DNA of 64,000 bases, from contig CAVOZI010000012.1 of NCBI GenBank assembly GCA_963700895.1, positions 146,764 through 210,763 of the forward strand. Direction: 5' to 3'. Below, piece by piece: positions 1 to 8,595 of this stretch. Each line of letters starts with the position of its first letter. Position 1 is the first letter of the stretch. Origin of the DNA: Anderseniella sp963700895 (GTDB lineage: Bacteria; Pseudomonadota; Alphaproteobacteria; Rhizobiales; Aestuariivirgaceae). The notes beneath the pieces were generated by a model. It saw nothing but the letters and a program-made list of their open reading frames with translations. It was not told the DNA's origin and ran no database searches. The position numbers and the translations under genes are program-made.

Positions 1-884
1 GGGCTCACGCGGCTAATAAACCCTTCTTCGTTTGGTGGAACGGCACCCGTATGCATTTCCGCACCCACGTGCGGGCTGAACACCGCCATAAGGGAAATGA
101 TGAATATACCGACGGTATGATCGAGCATGACAATCATGTTGGGCAATTGCTCAAGAAACTCGATGATCTGGGTATCACAAAGGACACTATCGTCCTTTAT
201 TCAACCGACAATGGCCCTCACTTCAACACCTGGCCCGATGCCGGCAACACACCTTTCCGCAGTGAAAAGAACTCCAACTGGGAAGGCGCCTACCGGGTGC
301 CCGCCTTCGTGCGCTGGCCGGAAAAGTTCCCTGCCGGTGTAACACTGAACGGTATCACGTCTCACCAGGACTGGCTGCCGACCTTTGCTGCCATTGCAAG
401 CGCTCCAGATATCAAGGAAAAACTTCTCAAGGGAGTCGAGCTTAACGGCCGTAGCTACAAGAACCATATCGATGGTTACAATATGCTGGACTACCTGACG
501 GGAGCCTCCAATGAGTTGCCACGCAAGGGCTTCGTGTATGTAAATGACGACGGTGATATCGTTGCCGTGCGTTGGGAAGACTGGAAAATCGTCTACAAGG
601 AGAATCGTGGCACTGGTTTCGGTGTATGGCGCGAACCCTTCACTGATATGCGGGTTCCGCTGCTCTTCAATCTGCGCCGGGATCCGTATGAGAAAGCCCA
701 GCACAACGCCAATGTTTACGAGGACTGGGCACTGGATCGCGTCTTCATCCTCTTCGGTGCCAACAAGCTTGCAGGGCAGTTTTTGTCAACCTTGGCAGAA
801 TTTCCACCAAGTCAGACACCTGGTTCTTTCAACCTCGATAACCTCAAGAAGCAGATCGAGGACATGTCCAGAATGGAGAACTGA
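1..884 (+). CDS. Sulfatase (arylsulfatase family), C-terminal part
   Basis: This is the C-terminal 293 residues of a sulfatase that begins left of the window; the frame is open from base 3, and an ATG at 51 is internal. Sulfatases hydrolyse sulfate esters using a formylglycine made from a Cys or Ser in the N-terminal half, which is not visible here. Family marks are PFFVWWNGTRMH near the edge, the metal-site stretch YSTDNGPHFNTW, then the basic segment NTPFRSEKNSNWEGAYRVP and the HQDWLPT motif. The C-terminal LLFNLRRDPYE block is typical of the family. A DUF3604 remnant lies just downstream, a common partner of sulfatases. The substrate is unknown. Confidence 0.9.
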   Translation, partial: AHAANKPFFVWWNGTRMHFRTHVRAEHRHKGNDEYTDGMIEHDNHVGQLLKKLDDLGITKDTIVLYSTDNGPHFNTWPDAGNTPFRSEKNSNWEGAYRVPAFVRWPEKFPAGVTLNGITSHQDWLPTFAAIASAPDIKEKLLKGVELNGRSYKNHIDGYNMLDYLTGASNELPRKGFVYVNDDGDIVAVRWEDWKIVYKENRGTGFGVWREPFTDMRVPLLFNLRRDPYEKAQHNANVYEDWALDRVFILFGANKLAGQFLSTLAEFPPSQTPGSFNLDNLKKQIEDMSRMEN

Positions 885-1052
885 TGCCAATAGCTGCCAC
901 CAGCTAGCTACTGGTGGCGGCTTACTCGACAATAATTGGTATCGACTTGCACATCAGGTCTGCGGAGGGACATGGAGTAGCGGTCACTTATAGCGAACCC
1001 GCTGCTGCAGTTCTCTGTCGCCGGCGCAGTTATCTTCAGCCTGTATGCCTGG

Positions 1053-1246
1053 CAGGGCACTGGACCGATACCGAGTTCGATCCGGCGCAGCCGGCAGTCT
1101 ACTATGTCCGCGTAATCGAGATCCCGACACCGCGCTGGACCACCTACGATGCGGTGAAGAACAGTCTCCCTCTGCTTGGAAATGTTCCCGCGACCATTCA
1201 GGAGTGCGCATGGACGTCGCCGATCTGGTATACACCACCAGAATGA
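1053..1246 (+). pseudogene. C-terminal remnant of a DUF3604 protein
   Basis: The frame ending at the TGA at 1244-1246 encodes the segments TEFDPAQPAVYYVRVIEIPT, PRWTTYDA and WTSPIWYTPPE. These match, from memory of the family, the very C-terminus of DUF3604 proteins (usually over 600 residues). The frame upstream towards the sulfatase stop does not read as a plausible DUF3604 body, so only the tail remains. Function of the family is uncertain; members often sit beside sulfatases, as here. It is dead by deletion of nearly the whole gene. Confidence 0.7.
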
Positions 1247-1584
1247 ACTGTACCCACGATTTTGTTCCCGGAATGTCTGCAGTGGGTCAAAAGCGGAAGT
1301 TCTCTGCCAACTCGGTTTACGGCCGTTGTACCCCCAAAAGGAGACATTGCCACCTGCCCGCAAACTGGCATCCATCTGGTGGCGCGTCCTGCATCAGATG
1401 CCGGCCCTCCTGCTAGCCCCCCTGGGGTGCCTGGGACCCCCACCGGCGGTCTGTGTGGGGGCACCACCCGCTCTACTTCCAAGCGTTCGATCTCGTCGAC
1501 TAGCAGTTCGCGCACTCGGGCGAGTTCGGCCGGTCCAGGGCTGCCTTTCTGTGATTGTGTTCGGGCATGGGGGCTTGCTTTCAT
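1198..1584 (-). CDS. Hypothetical protein, probably truncated at its C-terminus
   Basis: A 128-residue frame that lies downstream of the primase on the same strand. The first 65 or so residues look protein-like: a Ser/Gln-rich start, a charged helix (ELARVRELLVDEIERLEVER) and a Pro/Gly-rich stretch. From about 1390 downwards the frame runs into a dispersed repeat and into the DUF3604 remnant on the other strand, so its C-terminus is probably junk and the true gene truncated. ATG at 1584 is preferred to the upstream GTG at 1617; no good ribosome-binding site is seen. No family recognised. Confidence 0.3.
   Translation of the reverse strand: MKASPHARTQSQKGSPGPAELARVRELLVDEIERLEVERVVPPHRPPVGVPGTPGGLAGGPASDAGRATRWMPVCGQVAMSPFGGTTAVNRVGRELPLLTHCRHSGNKIVGTVHSGGVYQIGDVHAHS
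1271..1335. repeat. Dispersed repeat, partial copy (family A)
   Basis: Begins ATGTCTGCAGTGGGTCAAAA and continues with a GCGG word. It resembles the left end of longer copies at 10361-10470 and 31971-32085. It is non-coding despite an open frame through it. The match covers only about 40 bases. Confidence 0.4.
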
Positions 1585-1601
1585 TGGGTTGGATTCTAGA
1601 G

Positions 1602-1730
1602 GTGACGCGTGTGACACGTCGTGACGCGTTCTCTATATAACTCCCTAGAAGGGTGGCTTATGGCGATAGAACACGCAAAAGCGTCACAACGCGTCACATG
1701 TGTCACTAGATCAGTCACCGTAAGTCACCG
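1602..1730. repeat. Cluster of GTGAC/GTCAC words in inverted arrangement at the primase 3' end
   Basis: Three direct words GTGACGCGT, GTGACACGT and GTGACGCGT lie at 1602-1629. Facing them, at 1681-1730, are GCGTCAC, GCGTCAC, TGTCAC and two GTCACCG words, the last ones inside the final primase codons. The two blocks form an imperfect inverted repeat with an AT-richer middle (TATATAA). Such short iterated words next to a replication protein gene suggest an origin, a primase/helicase loading site or a transcription terminator-regulator. The word pattern is direct observation; the role is inference. Confidence 0.5.
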
Positions 1731-3996
1731 TTTGGCGCTTTAACTGAATGCCAGTGTACTGGCGACACCCTCCCGGACCGCGTTTCGGTTTATGCCCGCG
1801 GTTCTGCATTCGCTGGCTCAACGCCTTATGCTTCAGGGGTTCTTCGCCAAGCCGCCGCGTAAAGTCCTCGTAGCTTTTATACAGCGTGCCAGATGCCTCA
1901 CATTTGTGGGGGTTGTGGGGGTTGTCCGGGTCAACATCACAGCACTCCTCAAGCCACTGACCGAAGAGGTCTTGGTCCGCGAAATAATCAGCCGTCGCCA
2001 CCCGCACCGCTTCCGGCTGAAACAAGCCGTTAGCCTGCCATGCCAGGCAACCCTCAACCATCCACCTCAGAATGACGGGCCACTCTGCGCGAAGTTTCTC
2101 TTCAAGCTGCTTGTCGGGGCGCTCCGGTTTCCGTGTGAACGGCACGATATTGAACCGGCGCTGCATTGCAGGATCGGCCCCCTGCAAGGTCGGCTGGAAG
2201 TTGCCCACGATGGTCAGCTTGAACTGGGGCTTAAAAGTGAAATTATCCTGCCGCATGAAGCGGGCCGTGATGGCATCGCCGCCGGTCAGTTGCTTCAACC
2301 GGGCTTCGGCCCAAGCCTTGCCTTCCTCGGTCTCCGAGGCCACTACCAGCCGGGCACCGGCAAGGGCGGCAACGTCCGTGCTGTGGCTTTCGTAACGCTT
2401 GGCGGTGAACGCATCCATCGCCGCCGTCGTGGCGTAGTCGCCCAGGATGCCGGTCAGGGTGTTGAGGAAGACCGACTTGCCATTGCCACCGGGGCCGTAC
2501 ACGAAGCAGAGGGCGTGCTCGACGGTTGAGCCGGTGAGACAGTAGCCACACCACATCTGCAGAAACTTGATCAGGTCTGCATCACCGCCTGTAGCTTCGT
2601 TCAGGAATGCCGCCCAGATCGGCGCGGTAGTGCCAGTCGCAGCCGGGGCCACAGCTGCTTGACGGGAAATCATCAGTCGCGAGTCAGGCTTCAGCAGATC
2701 ACCGGTGCGCAAGTCCACCACACCGCCAGGTACGCCCAGCAGCAGGGGATCGGCGTCCCAGTCTGTATGGCGCGCTACCAGCCGACGGTCAGATCTTGCG
2801 GCGCGTTCGACCTCTGAGGCCAGCCGCATCTTGGTCAGAGCCTTGTCGCTTGCCTGCGTCCGGAACTGCCGCGCCAGTTCACGAGCGTAGTCGAAGGCTA
2901 GATCGGTTTCCTCGATGCGCCATCTGTCGCCCGTCCACTCGTACCACCGTCCCCGGCTGTGATCGTAAAGCAAGTGTCCCTCGTATTGGGCTGCGAAGGC
3001 TAGGGCGATCCCATCCTCGGTCGCCTCAAAGATCTCGCCATCCGACGTCACCACGCTTGGCACCGCAACCGCTCTGGGTTTGTCCGAACCGGCCCAGTCG
3101 GTAATGGCTTCCTTCGCCCATTGCGAAAGCGTTTCCTTGGGAACCTTTGCAAGGATTGAGCGCGGCGAAATATTGCGTGTGGGTTGCGTTTCAGCCCATT
3201 TGGTGTCGTTTTCTGCAGCATTAAACTTTGGAGACCGCGCCGCCCAGCAGAGCCACATATCCTTGCCCCACGGCACCGAATGCAGGGCCAGCGCAGCAGT
3301 GACCCAGTCGTCGTAATTGTCGGGGTCCCAATGCTCAAGCAACGCACGCTCCACATGGCCGGGGTTCGGGTCCCCATCGCAATAGCGGTTGTTGCTCCCA
3401 ATAGCCGAAGCGATACTCCCCAGACCACCTGTTTGTCTTTGCTGCTGCAGTGCTTGTTTGGGTGCTTCCAGCAGCGAGGCCAGCCAGTCAGGCGCGTCGG
3501 CGACATCAAACAAAGGTGGCGGATTTTTCCAGACATACTGGCCCACATGCGAACCAGACGGCGGCACGATTACATAGCCACCCTCAGCCCGCACATCGAC
3601 GCCGGGCGCTATTTTGCTGACACTGTTACGCCAGTCCTTCCGGTGCTTGAAGTAGATGTGCAACCCGCCAGATGGCGTCCTGACCTCGACAGTATCGGGA
3701 AGCAAATTGCCTGAAGCCTGCTGGGCACTTAGCCAGGCGAATCCATCAACTTCTTTCTTGCGATCCAGATCCAGAACGGCGATCCCGGATGCCTCGCCGG
3801 TAGCAACGCCAATCATGGCGTCTGGCCATTGCAGCCACCATTGCTTGATCTGCTCCTGATCAGTGCGTGCCGACTTGAAGCCGTTCGTGGTCAGCGGCCT
3901 CTTGTCTGGACCGCACGGAAATACCGGCCAACCTTTCCGGGCGTACTCCAAGGCCGCGTCCTGCATTGCTGTCATTTCAGAAGGAATGACGCTCAT
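1711..3996 (-). CDS. Bifunctional primase-polymerase / SF3 helicase (phage/plasmid primase, P4 type)
   Basis: This 761-residue protein has an N-terminal prim-pol domain (about 1-185) with the metal pair in AVLDLD (D76, D78) and SGGLHIYF around H113. A middle linker region follows. The C-terminal D5/P4-type helicase has a Walker A motif GPGGNGKS near residue 502 and later motifs EEGKAW and LTGGDAITARFM. Such proteins replicate integrative elements and phage satellites autonomously. The start ATG overlaps the stop of the upstream small gene (ATGA), indicating translational coupling. It belongs to the element that ends at the tRNA-Lys fragment near 6440. Iterated GTGAC words sit at its 3' end. 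Confidence 0.9.
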   Translation of the reverse strand: MSVIPSEMTAMQDAALEYARKGWPVFPCGPDKRPLTTNGFKSARTDQEQIKQWWLQWPDAMIGVATGEASGIAVLDLDRKKEVDGFAWLSAQQASGNLLPDTVEVRTPSGGLHIYFKHRKDWRNSVSKIAPGVDVRAEGGYVIVPPSGSHVGQYVWKNPPPLFDVADAPDWLASLLEAPKQALQQQRQTGGLGSIASAIGSNNRYCDGDPNPGHVERALLEHWDPDNYDDWVTAALALHSVPWGKDMWLCWAARSPKFNAAENDTKWAETQPTRNISPRSILAKVPKETLSQWAKEAITDWAGSDKPRAVAVPSVVTSDGEIFEATEDGIALAFAAQYEGHLLYDHSRGRWYEWTGDRWRIEETDLAFDYARELARQFRTQASDKALTKMRLASEVERAARSDRRLVARHTDWDADPLLLGVPGGVVDLRTGDLLKPDSRLMISRQAAVAPAATGTTAPIWAAFLNEATGGDADLIKFLQMWCGYCLTGSTVEHALCFVYGPGGNGKSVFLNTLTGILGDYATTAAMDAFTAKRYESHSTDVAALAGARLVVASETEEGKAWAEARLKQLTGGDAITARFMRQDNFTFKPQFKLTIVGNFQPTLQGADPAMQRRFNIVPFTRKPERPDKQLEEKLRAEWPVILRWMVEGCLAWQANGLFQPEAVRVATADYFADQDLFGQWLEECCDVDPDNPHNPHKCEASGTLYKSYEDFTRRLGEEPLKHKALSQRMQNRGHKPKRGPGGCRQYTGIQLKRQTVTYGD

Positions 3997-4244
3997 GCCC
4001 CGCCTCCTTTGGTCAGTAGGGCTACGTCAACCTCTATGGCCTGACACTCGATCCAGGAGCCGAAGGGTTGGGCCATTGAAGGGTCTACGGTATTAATCCA
4101 TAACTTCAGATAAAGACCCTGATATATTGAATTTACGCAGTATTTGTGCGATATATCTGGAACTTCTGCCGCAGTCGCATGGCGTATGTTCCGGCCCGGT
4201 TTCACCTGTTGCAGCGGGTGCCAAGTTTCTTCCGGCCCTGCCAT
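3993..4244 (-). CDS. Small hypothetical protein of the integrative element
   Basis: An 83-residue frame that ends in an ATGA overlap with the primase start and begins one base after the TAA of the AlpA-like gene. This tight packing on one strand argues that it is a real member of a three-gene operon. Composition is ordinary and soluble; no motif is recognised. It may be a coupling peptide or a primase accessory protein, but nothing in the sequence shows this. Confidence 0.55.
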   Translation of the reverse strand: MAGPEETWHPLQQVKPGRNIRHATAAEVPDISHKYCVNSIYQGLYLKLWINTVDPSMAQPFGSWIECQAIEVDVALLTKGGGA

Positions 4245-4245
4245 T

Positions 4246-4542
4246 TTACTTCACCCGAACCAGCTTGCTAGCCAACCACCGCACGAATTCTGCGCGCGGG
4301 TAGAGCACCTGTTTAGTAGTTGGCTTCAGATAGTCAGGACCCGTCCCTCGGGCACGGTGCTGAACTACGGTGTGGCGGGTGACACCAAGTATTGCTGCGT
4401 AATCGGCGGGCCCAAAATATGCGGGCAGATGCGGATCGACTGCGAGTGCATTATATACTGCGGCTCCAGTTAGACCCTTTTCGGTATGATAGGCCATTCG
4501 CTCTGAAAATACACGAGCGGCGTCGGTTGTTTCGATATTCAT
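4246..4542 (-). CDS. AlpA/excisionase-like helix-turn-helix protein
   Basis: A 98-residue protein with a winged-helix or MerR-like DNA-binding segment around residues 42-90: YFGPADYAAILGVTRHTVVQ, then a linker and YPRAEFVRWLASKL. The pattern of locus-reading helix-turn-helix followed by a Tyr-Pro-x-x-Glu strand is typical of AlpA regulators and excisionases of integrated elements. It is the first gene of the operon with the small protein and the primase. It lies between integrase and primase, where a directionality factor is expected. The N-terminal 40 residues are helical and unassigned. Confidence 0.7.
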   Translation of the reverse strand: MNIETTDAARVFSERMAYHTEKGLTGAAVYNALAVDPHLPAYFGPADYAAILGVTRHTVVQHRARGTGPDYLKPTTKQVLYPRAEFVRWLASKLVRVK

Positions 4543-4994
4543 AATAACGCCCTTTCATGCGTTCTAGCTGATTTGATAATACCTCCTTGTCTTCAGAGAC
4601 GGGGACAACATTCGACTTACATATGGGGATAAGCACGCAAAATCATGGAAAAACAAACTTCGTGTGAGACTGAAGGGTTTCTATTAGGAAGTTGCGAGGT
4701 CAGCGCTGTCATAGGGGTCGACACTCTTTAGAGAGCATTCGGTTCATTCTGAATCGCGTCCATACCATGCGAAATAGTAGGGCATTCGTCGGGCTGTAGA
4801 TGTCGAGGACTTTGCCGGTGATATTCTACGGGCCCGCAATAGTTTGCTAACCCACCTCGCGAAATGAGGGCTGTGTGTGATAGCGGTGAAACCGAAATCG
4901 ATAAGGCGATATGGCAAGAGCAACCGGTTATAGGGAACGGACTGCTTTTGTCGGACTGGGGCCGCCAGCAAGTCGCAGAAGCCTTCTATTTCGC
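4543..4994. other. Gene-free stretch between AlpA-like gene and integrase
   Basis: About 450 bases with only short frames of non-protein-like composition. It probably holds the promoter of the AlpA-primase operon near 4560-4640 and the 3' untranslated end of the integrase. I see no convincing gene. Confidence 0.5.
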
Positions 4995-6215
4995 TTACTG
5001 CGCCTTGCCACTACCAGGAAAGTTCATAGGCCCAGCGGTGGATGGACGTTCGAAAATGTTAACAGCGTTAGCGGTTTTTTGAGCTCCAGAGCGGCCTAGG
5101 CTTTCTGCTGCCTCAACGTATCGACCGGGCATGGTGACAGATTTCCAGCCGAACGCTTCTTTCAACTCAAACAAAGTTGCGCCGGCCATTGCTGCAAATG
5201 TTGCTGCGGTGTGTCGGAGCGCGTGCGGTGAAATCACGGTTATGTCGGCAGTTTCACAAATCTCGGCCAGCAACTCCCGTATTTTTTTATAACTTACCGG
5301 CGCCATGCCACCGCCTCCTCGCCCACTGAAGCAAAAGCCGCACCGATGCGGCAACCGTTCCAGTAGCCGGGAGGCATCTGCGGATAGGACGCGTGTCTGT
5401 TGGCCGGTTTTTGTGTCCGGCAAGCGCGCCACTTGGCGCTGAAGGTCAACCATGTCCCACCGAAGCCTGATAGCCTCATTGATCCGCCACCCGGTAACCA
5501 CCAAGAACTTTAGTAATTCCGCGTGTGAATTTCCGCGCTTGTTAAGTTCCGACACCAGTTTCGGCAGTTCATTTTCATTTAGCCAAACGTCGCGTCGTTT
5601 CTCCGTGTATTTTGTGATGCGGCTTGCTGGGTTGTCAGTTCTCCATTCGTGTTCAATAGCATACGAATACATCTTCCGGACCACCGCGAGCACTCTGTTG
5701 GCTTGGTAGGGTGTTGCAGCCATGGATTTATGCAGTTCACGCACATCCTGGCGGGAAACTTCAGAGACACTCAGCTTGCCAATCCGAGGAGCAACATGGC
5801 GCGTGAGTAGCCTGTCATATTCAAGCCGCGTGGCTGGCTTGAGGCTCGGTATGTATTCACGCCTGAATTCTGCAATTAAATCAGTCATTAGTCGCTCGCG
5901 CTTCGCCTGTGCCTTGGCACTTACCACGCGCTCGCCTCGCTCCCGCATATTAAGTAATCGCCGCGCTTCAGCTCGGGCTTCAAACTCGGTCCACGGATCT
6001 CGCCAGTCGCCTATGAATGCCTTAATGGTCTTGCGGACACCAATGCCGCTTTCGTATTGCCGCTGCTGGAACATCACTAGAAACGTTCGCTTCACACTAC
6101 CATCTGCCAATCGGCGTGCGCGAACGCAGTAGCCGGTCAACTTCTCATCGCGGAAGTAACGTTCTCTCTTCTCGCCGGGGTCCATTTTCAAAAGGCTTGT
6201 TTCAGTGATCTTCAC
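4995..6215 (-). CDS. Tyrosine-type site-specific integrase
   Basis: A 406-residue phage-type integrase. The catalytic domain shows the first arginine in TGWRINEAIRLRW, the HxLRH box as HALRHTAATFAAMAG, and the nucleophile tyrosine in PGRYVEAAESLG near residue 366. The N-terminal third carries the arm-binding and SAM-like core-binding regions (RREYIPSLKPATRLEYDRLL). The promoter end faces the tRNA-Lys 3' fragment at 6398-6442, the expected attachment site, about 180 bases away. It should catalyse integration and excision of the element that runs leftwards. The ATG at 6215 follows an AGTGAA-rich leader. Confidence 0.92.
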   Translation of the reverse strand: MKITETSLLKMDPGEKRERYFRDEKLTGYCVRARRLADGSVKRTFLVMFQQRQYESGIGVRKTIKAFIGDWRDPWTEFEARAEARRLLNMRERGERVVSAKAQAKRERLMTDLIAEFRREYIPSLKPATRLEYDRLLTRHVAPRIGKLSVSEVSRQDVRELHKSMAATPYQANRVLAVVRKMYSYAIEHEWRTDNPASRITKYTEKRRDVWLNENELPKLVSELNKRGNSHAELLKFLVVTGWRINEAIRLRWDMVDLQRQVARLPDTKTGQQTRVLSADASRLLERLPHRCGFCFSGRGGGGMAPVSYKKIRELLAEICETADITVISPHALRHTAATFAAMAGATLFELKEAFGWKSVTMPGRYVEAAESLGRSGAQKTANAVNIFERPSTAGPMNFPGSGKAQ

Positions 6216-6397
6216 TTATTCCACTCCATGGCATTTGGGGCTCAAGGGTATGCCAAAGGGTATGCCGACCCTGTAAAACTTTGCACAAGCTTTTATGGAT
6301 AAGATCGCAGCAGTAAATCTATTAAGCAAGAAAAATCAATAACGTGACATATACATGCGTACATTTTGGTGCATATCCTGATACGCATTATCTAGAA

Positions 6398-6442
6398 CTT
6401 TTAATCAGTAGGTCCAGGGTTCGAATCCCTGCGGGCTCACCA
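6398..6442 (+). repeat. att site: 3' part of a tRNA-Lys(UUU) gene
   Basis: The segment reads CTTTTAATCAGTAGGTC, then the T-arm CAGGGTTCGAATCCCTG, the acceptor strand CGGGCTCA and CCA. Its anticodon loop CTTTTAA gives UUU. The bases upstream do not form the 5' half of a tRNA, so it is a fragment, as left by an element integrating at the 3' end of a tRNA gene. On the plus strand with the element to its left, it is the distal (attR-like) copy; the whole tRNA gene is expected left of the element and is not in this window. Confidence 0.75.
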
Positions 6443-6709
6443 ATAAACTCAAACAGTTAGAGAGACTTTTTACGTATCCTTACTCTTTCGTGACCAGTTC
6501 GGGGTCCGTTGGGGGTCCATCTGAGGTAGGCTAGCGCTTCGAATTGATTAGTCCTCGGCTGAGCGCGTATCCCCCAGTCTAGACAAATCCGGCGTTAAGG
6601 CAGCGCGACAGCGTGTTTCAATGGCTCGACGGCATGGTGATTTTGGACAATGACATTAATGTTGCGGCTTAATCGGTGGCTGGTCATCTCTGCTTACAAG
6701 GCGCGTCGA
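6443..6709. other. Gene-free stretch after the att site
   Basis: About 270 bases. It contains two close copies of GGGGTCC (GGGGTCCGTTGGGGGTCCA at about 6501-6519) directly beyond the att fragment. No gene is seen. Confidence 0.4.
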
Positions 6710-6895
6710 ATGAATAATTTTGACGATAAATCTTCGGCCCAGGATCAACGAGAGTTTATTGTCCTGAGTGCGGTCAGGCTCGGAAGCTTTTCGTTCGAAA
6801 ATGCAGAGGAATTCGACAGAATTGTCTGCGCGTCCTTAAACATCGACCAGAACGAAACGCCACCTAATTTCTTGTTTGACTCCGGCTATTTCTAA
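6710..6895 (+). CDS. Small hypothetical protein
   Basis: A 61-residue acidic frame beginning MNNFDDKSSAQDQREF. An in-frame ATG at 6650 would add 20 residues of basic, less protein-like sequence, so the later ATG is preferred, though neither has a clear ribosome-binding site. It is followed 14 bases later by another small gene on the same strand, which supports it slightly. No family recognised. Confidence 0.4.
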   Translation: MNNFDDKSSAQDQREFIVLSAVRLGSFSFENAEEFDRIVCASLNIDQNETPPNFLFDSGYF

Positions 6896-6909
6896 TCCAA
6901 CCATTCTGC

Positions 6910-7104
6910 ATGCCGAAACGGCTTACACAGCAGCAACAGGAACAACTCGATAGATTGATCGGGGATAATCCAGTCGCGCAGTATCTGATCAAACAGGGCC
7001 TACCCCTGACGAGGCAGAACTACATTGACCTCAATTGGTTGGGTGACTTGCCAGACGACATCGATGAAGAAGAGGCAGAATTCATCGGGCTGCTGCCAGA
7101 CTGA
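6910..7104 (+). CDS. Small conserved hypothetical protein
   Basis: A 64-residue protein: a basic, glutamine-rich start (MPKRLTQQQQEQLDRLIGDN), then VAQYLIKQGLPLTRQNYIDL and a very acidic tail. The pattern of Asn-Pro-Val-Ala followed by an acidic end resembles small proteins I have seen in other alphaproteobacteria, but the function is not known. It may be cotranscribed with the preceding small frame. The acidic tail is compatible with a protein- or antitoxin-like partner role, which is only a guess. Confidence 0.55.
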   Translation: MPKRLTQQQQEQLDRLIGDNPVAQYLIKQGLPLTRQNYIDLNWLGDLPDDIDEEEAEFIGLLPD

Positions 7105-7434
7105 ACGGCGAAAGGGGACCTCAGTTTCATTGGTGGAGAGGTTTAAGCGCCGCCAAATTGGCGTGACCGAAACCCCGAGTAGACAAGATTTTCAATCGTG
7201 GAGACCGCTCGGAATAACGACAGCATTCGCAAACACAGAAAATGACAATTCCAAGACCCAAAGGAAGCTTTAAAAGCAGTTCCTCAATTGCTCAATTGCC
7301 TTCCTTGATCCCGAAAGCGGCACAGAATAATCAACGTCATCCAAACGCTCTCCAAACAACTTCTTTGCATCACTCGTAATGATGACGTCTAAATTCTTGG
7401 AAGCCGCGATGCTTCCTAAAAATCTCTGATCTGA

Positions 7435-8595
7435 TACCAACCGGCATTGATCAGTACCGATGCGCCCAGTCACGCAAGCCGATGGACATGATCTTCCAGG
7501 GCTGGTCGATGAGGTTGTTCCAGGCCTGACATGACAGAGCGACAATATCGTCGTAGGAGCGGAAGACCCGATTGGACAGCCAGTTGTCACGCAGGTACTG
7601 CCAGACGTTCTCAACCGGATTGAGTTCTGGCGACTTCGGCGGCAGGAACAGCAGCGTGATGTTGCCGGGGACCTTGAGTTGCTTCGAGGAATGCCATCCA
7701 GCCTGATCGAGGATGAGGACGGCATGGGCGCCGATATCGACCTGGGCACTGATCTCGACAAGATGCGCATTCATGGCCTCGGTATCGCACCACGGCATCA
7801 CCAGGCCAGCTCCCTTGCCTTTGGCCGGGCAGATGGCCCCGAAGATATAGGCCGATGAAGTGCGCTGGTCCTGCGGGGCTGATGGCCTGGTGCCACGCCG
7901 GGCCCAGCGCCGGGTGATCTTGTTCTTCTGCCCGATACGGGCCTCATCCTGCCACCACAGCTCTATCGCGGTGTCGGCCGGCAGGCCACATTGGATGGCG
8001 TCGATCTGTTCCGGGAAGCTTTTTTTTAAAATGCTCTGCCTGCAGCTCGTTCTGGGCATGATGGTGTGGCCGGGCCGACAGCTTGCGGTAGCCCATCGCC
8101 TTCAACATCCGCCCCAACGTGCTTTCATCAATGGAGATGCGGTACTCCCGGTACACCCACTGGACCAGGTCCTTCAGGCGCCAGCGCACCACCTCGTCAA
8201 TCGCCGGGATTGGGCCACGCTCAATCAGCTCAACCAGCGCCTGCCGCTGTGCCTCGTTCAGCTTTGGCACCCGCCCGGGCGCCTTGCCATCCAGCAGGCC
8301 ATCGGGACCTCTGGCATTGAACCGCACCACCCAGTCACGGATGATCTGCGCCGTGACGCCGCCAACCTCGGCGGCAGCCCGGCGTGAGCCGCCATCATAA
8401 ATACTCGCCAAGGCCAACAGACGCCGGGTCTGGTTGGCATCCTTCGATGCCCGGGCCAGAACCCTCATATCCGTGGCAGAGAAGTCAGAGCGAAGGGGTG
8501 TCGCAGCAACCATGGCAAACCTCCTGTTTGCCACATCGAGTTAGACAATCGCTGATTTGCCTACCCACTTGAGTTAACCACTACGCCGGTTGGTA
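7435..8595 (-). mobile_element. IS630-like insertion sequence, copy 1
   Basis: A 1161-bp element with ends TACCAACCGGC (11 bp) in inverted orientation. It is flanked by TGA at 7432-7434 and 8596-8598. Taking TA as duplicated target, as is usual for IS630 elements, would leave the host gene out of frame; taking TA as part of the IS ends and TGA as the duplication restores it. Two more near-identical copies lie at 33300-34460 and 37417-38577. This copy differs by a few bases, for example a Glu rather than Lys codon in the first transposase part and T instead of C twice near its 5' end. Confidence 0.9.
7451..8534 (-). CDS. IS630-like transposase, two overlapping frames joined by slippage (copy 1)
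   Basis: Frame A (8534 to 7944) carries the helix-turn-helix part (RRAAAEVGGVTAQIIRDWVV). Frame B (ending 7451) carries the DDE domain: ELWWQDEARIG, HAVLILDQAGWHSS and LPPKSPELNPVENVWQ. The frames meet at a run of eight A (CATTTTAAAAAAAAGC on the coding strand); losing one A, or a +1 shift, fuses them as AEHFKK-SFPEQ into about 360 residues, the normal size of an IS630 transposase. Transcriptional slippage at A-runs is known for some IS630 elements. An AGGAGG ribosome-binding site precedes the ATG. Confidence 0.88.

Noticed and set aside
1262..1624. Plus-strand frames of 120-154 codons across the repeat near 1300
   Set aside because: Pro/Arg/Ser-rich, no ribosome-binding site; they lie over a dispersed repeat and over the GTGAC word cluster.
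6398..6442. Complete tRNA-Lys gene
   Set aside because: The bases before the anticodon loop do not form the 5' acceptor, D-arm or anticodon stem, so it is only a 3' fragment.
7435..7436. TA dinucleotide as the target duplication of the IS
   Set aside because: It leaves both interrupted host genes out of frame; counting TA as part of the IS and TGA as the duplication restores both.
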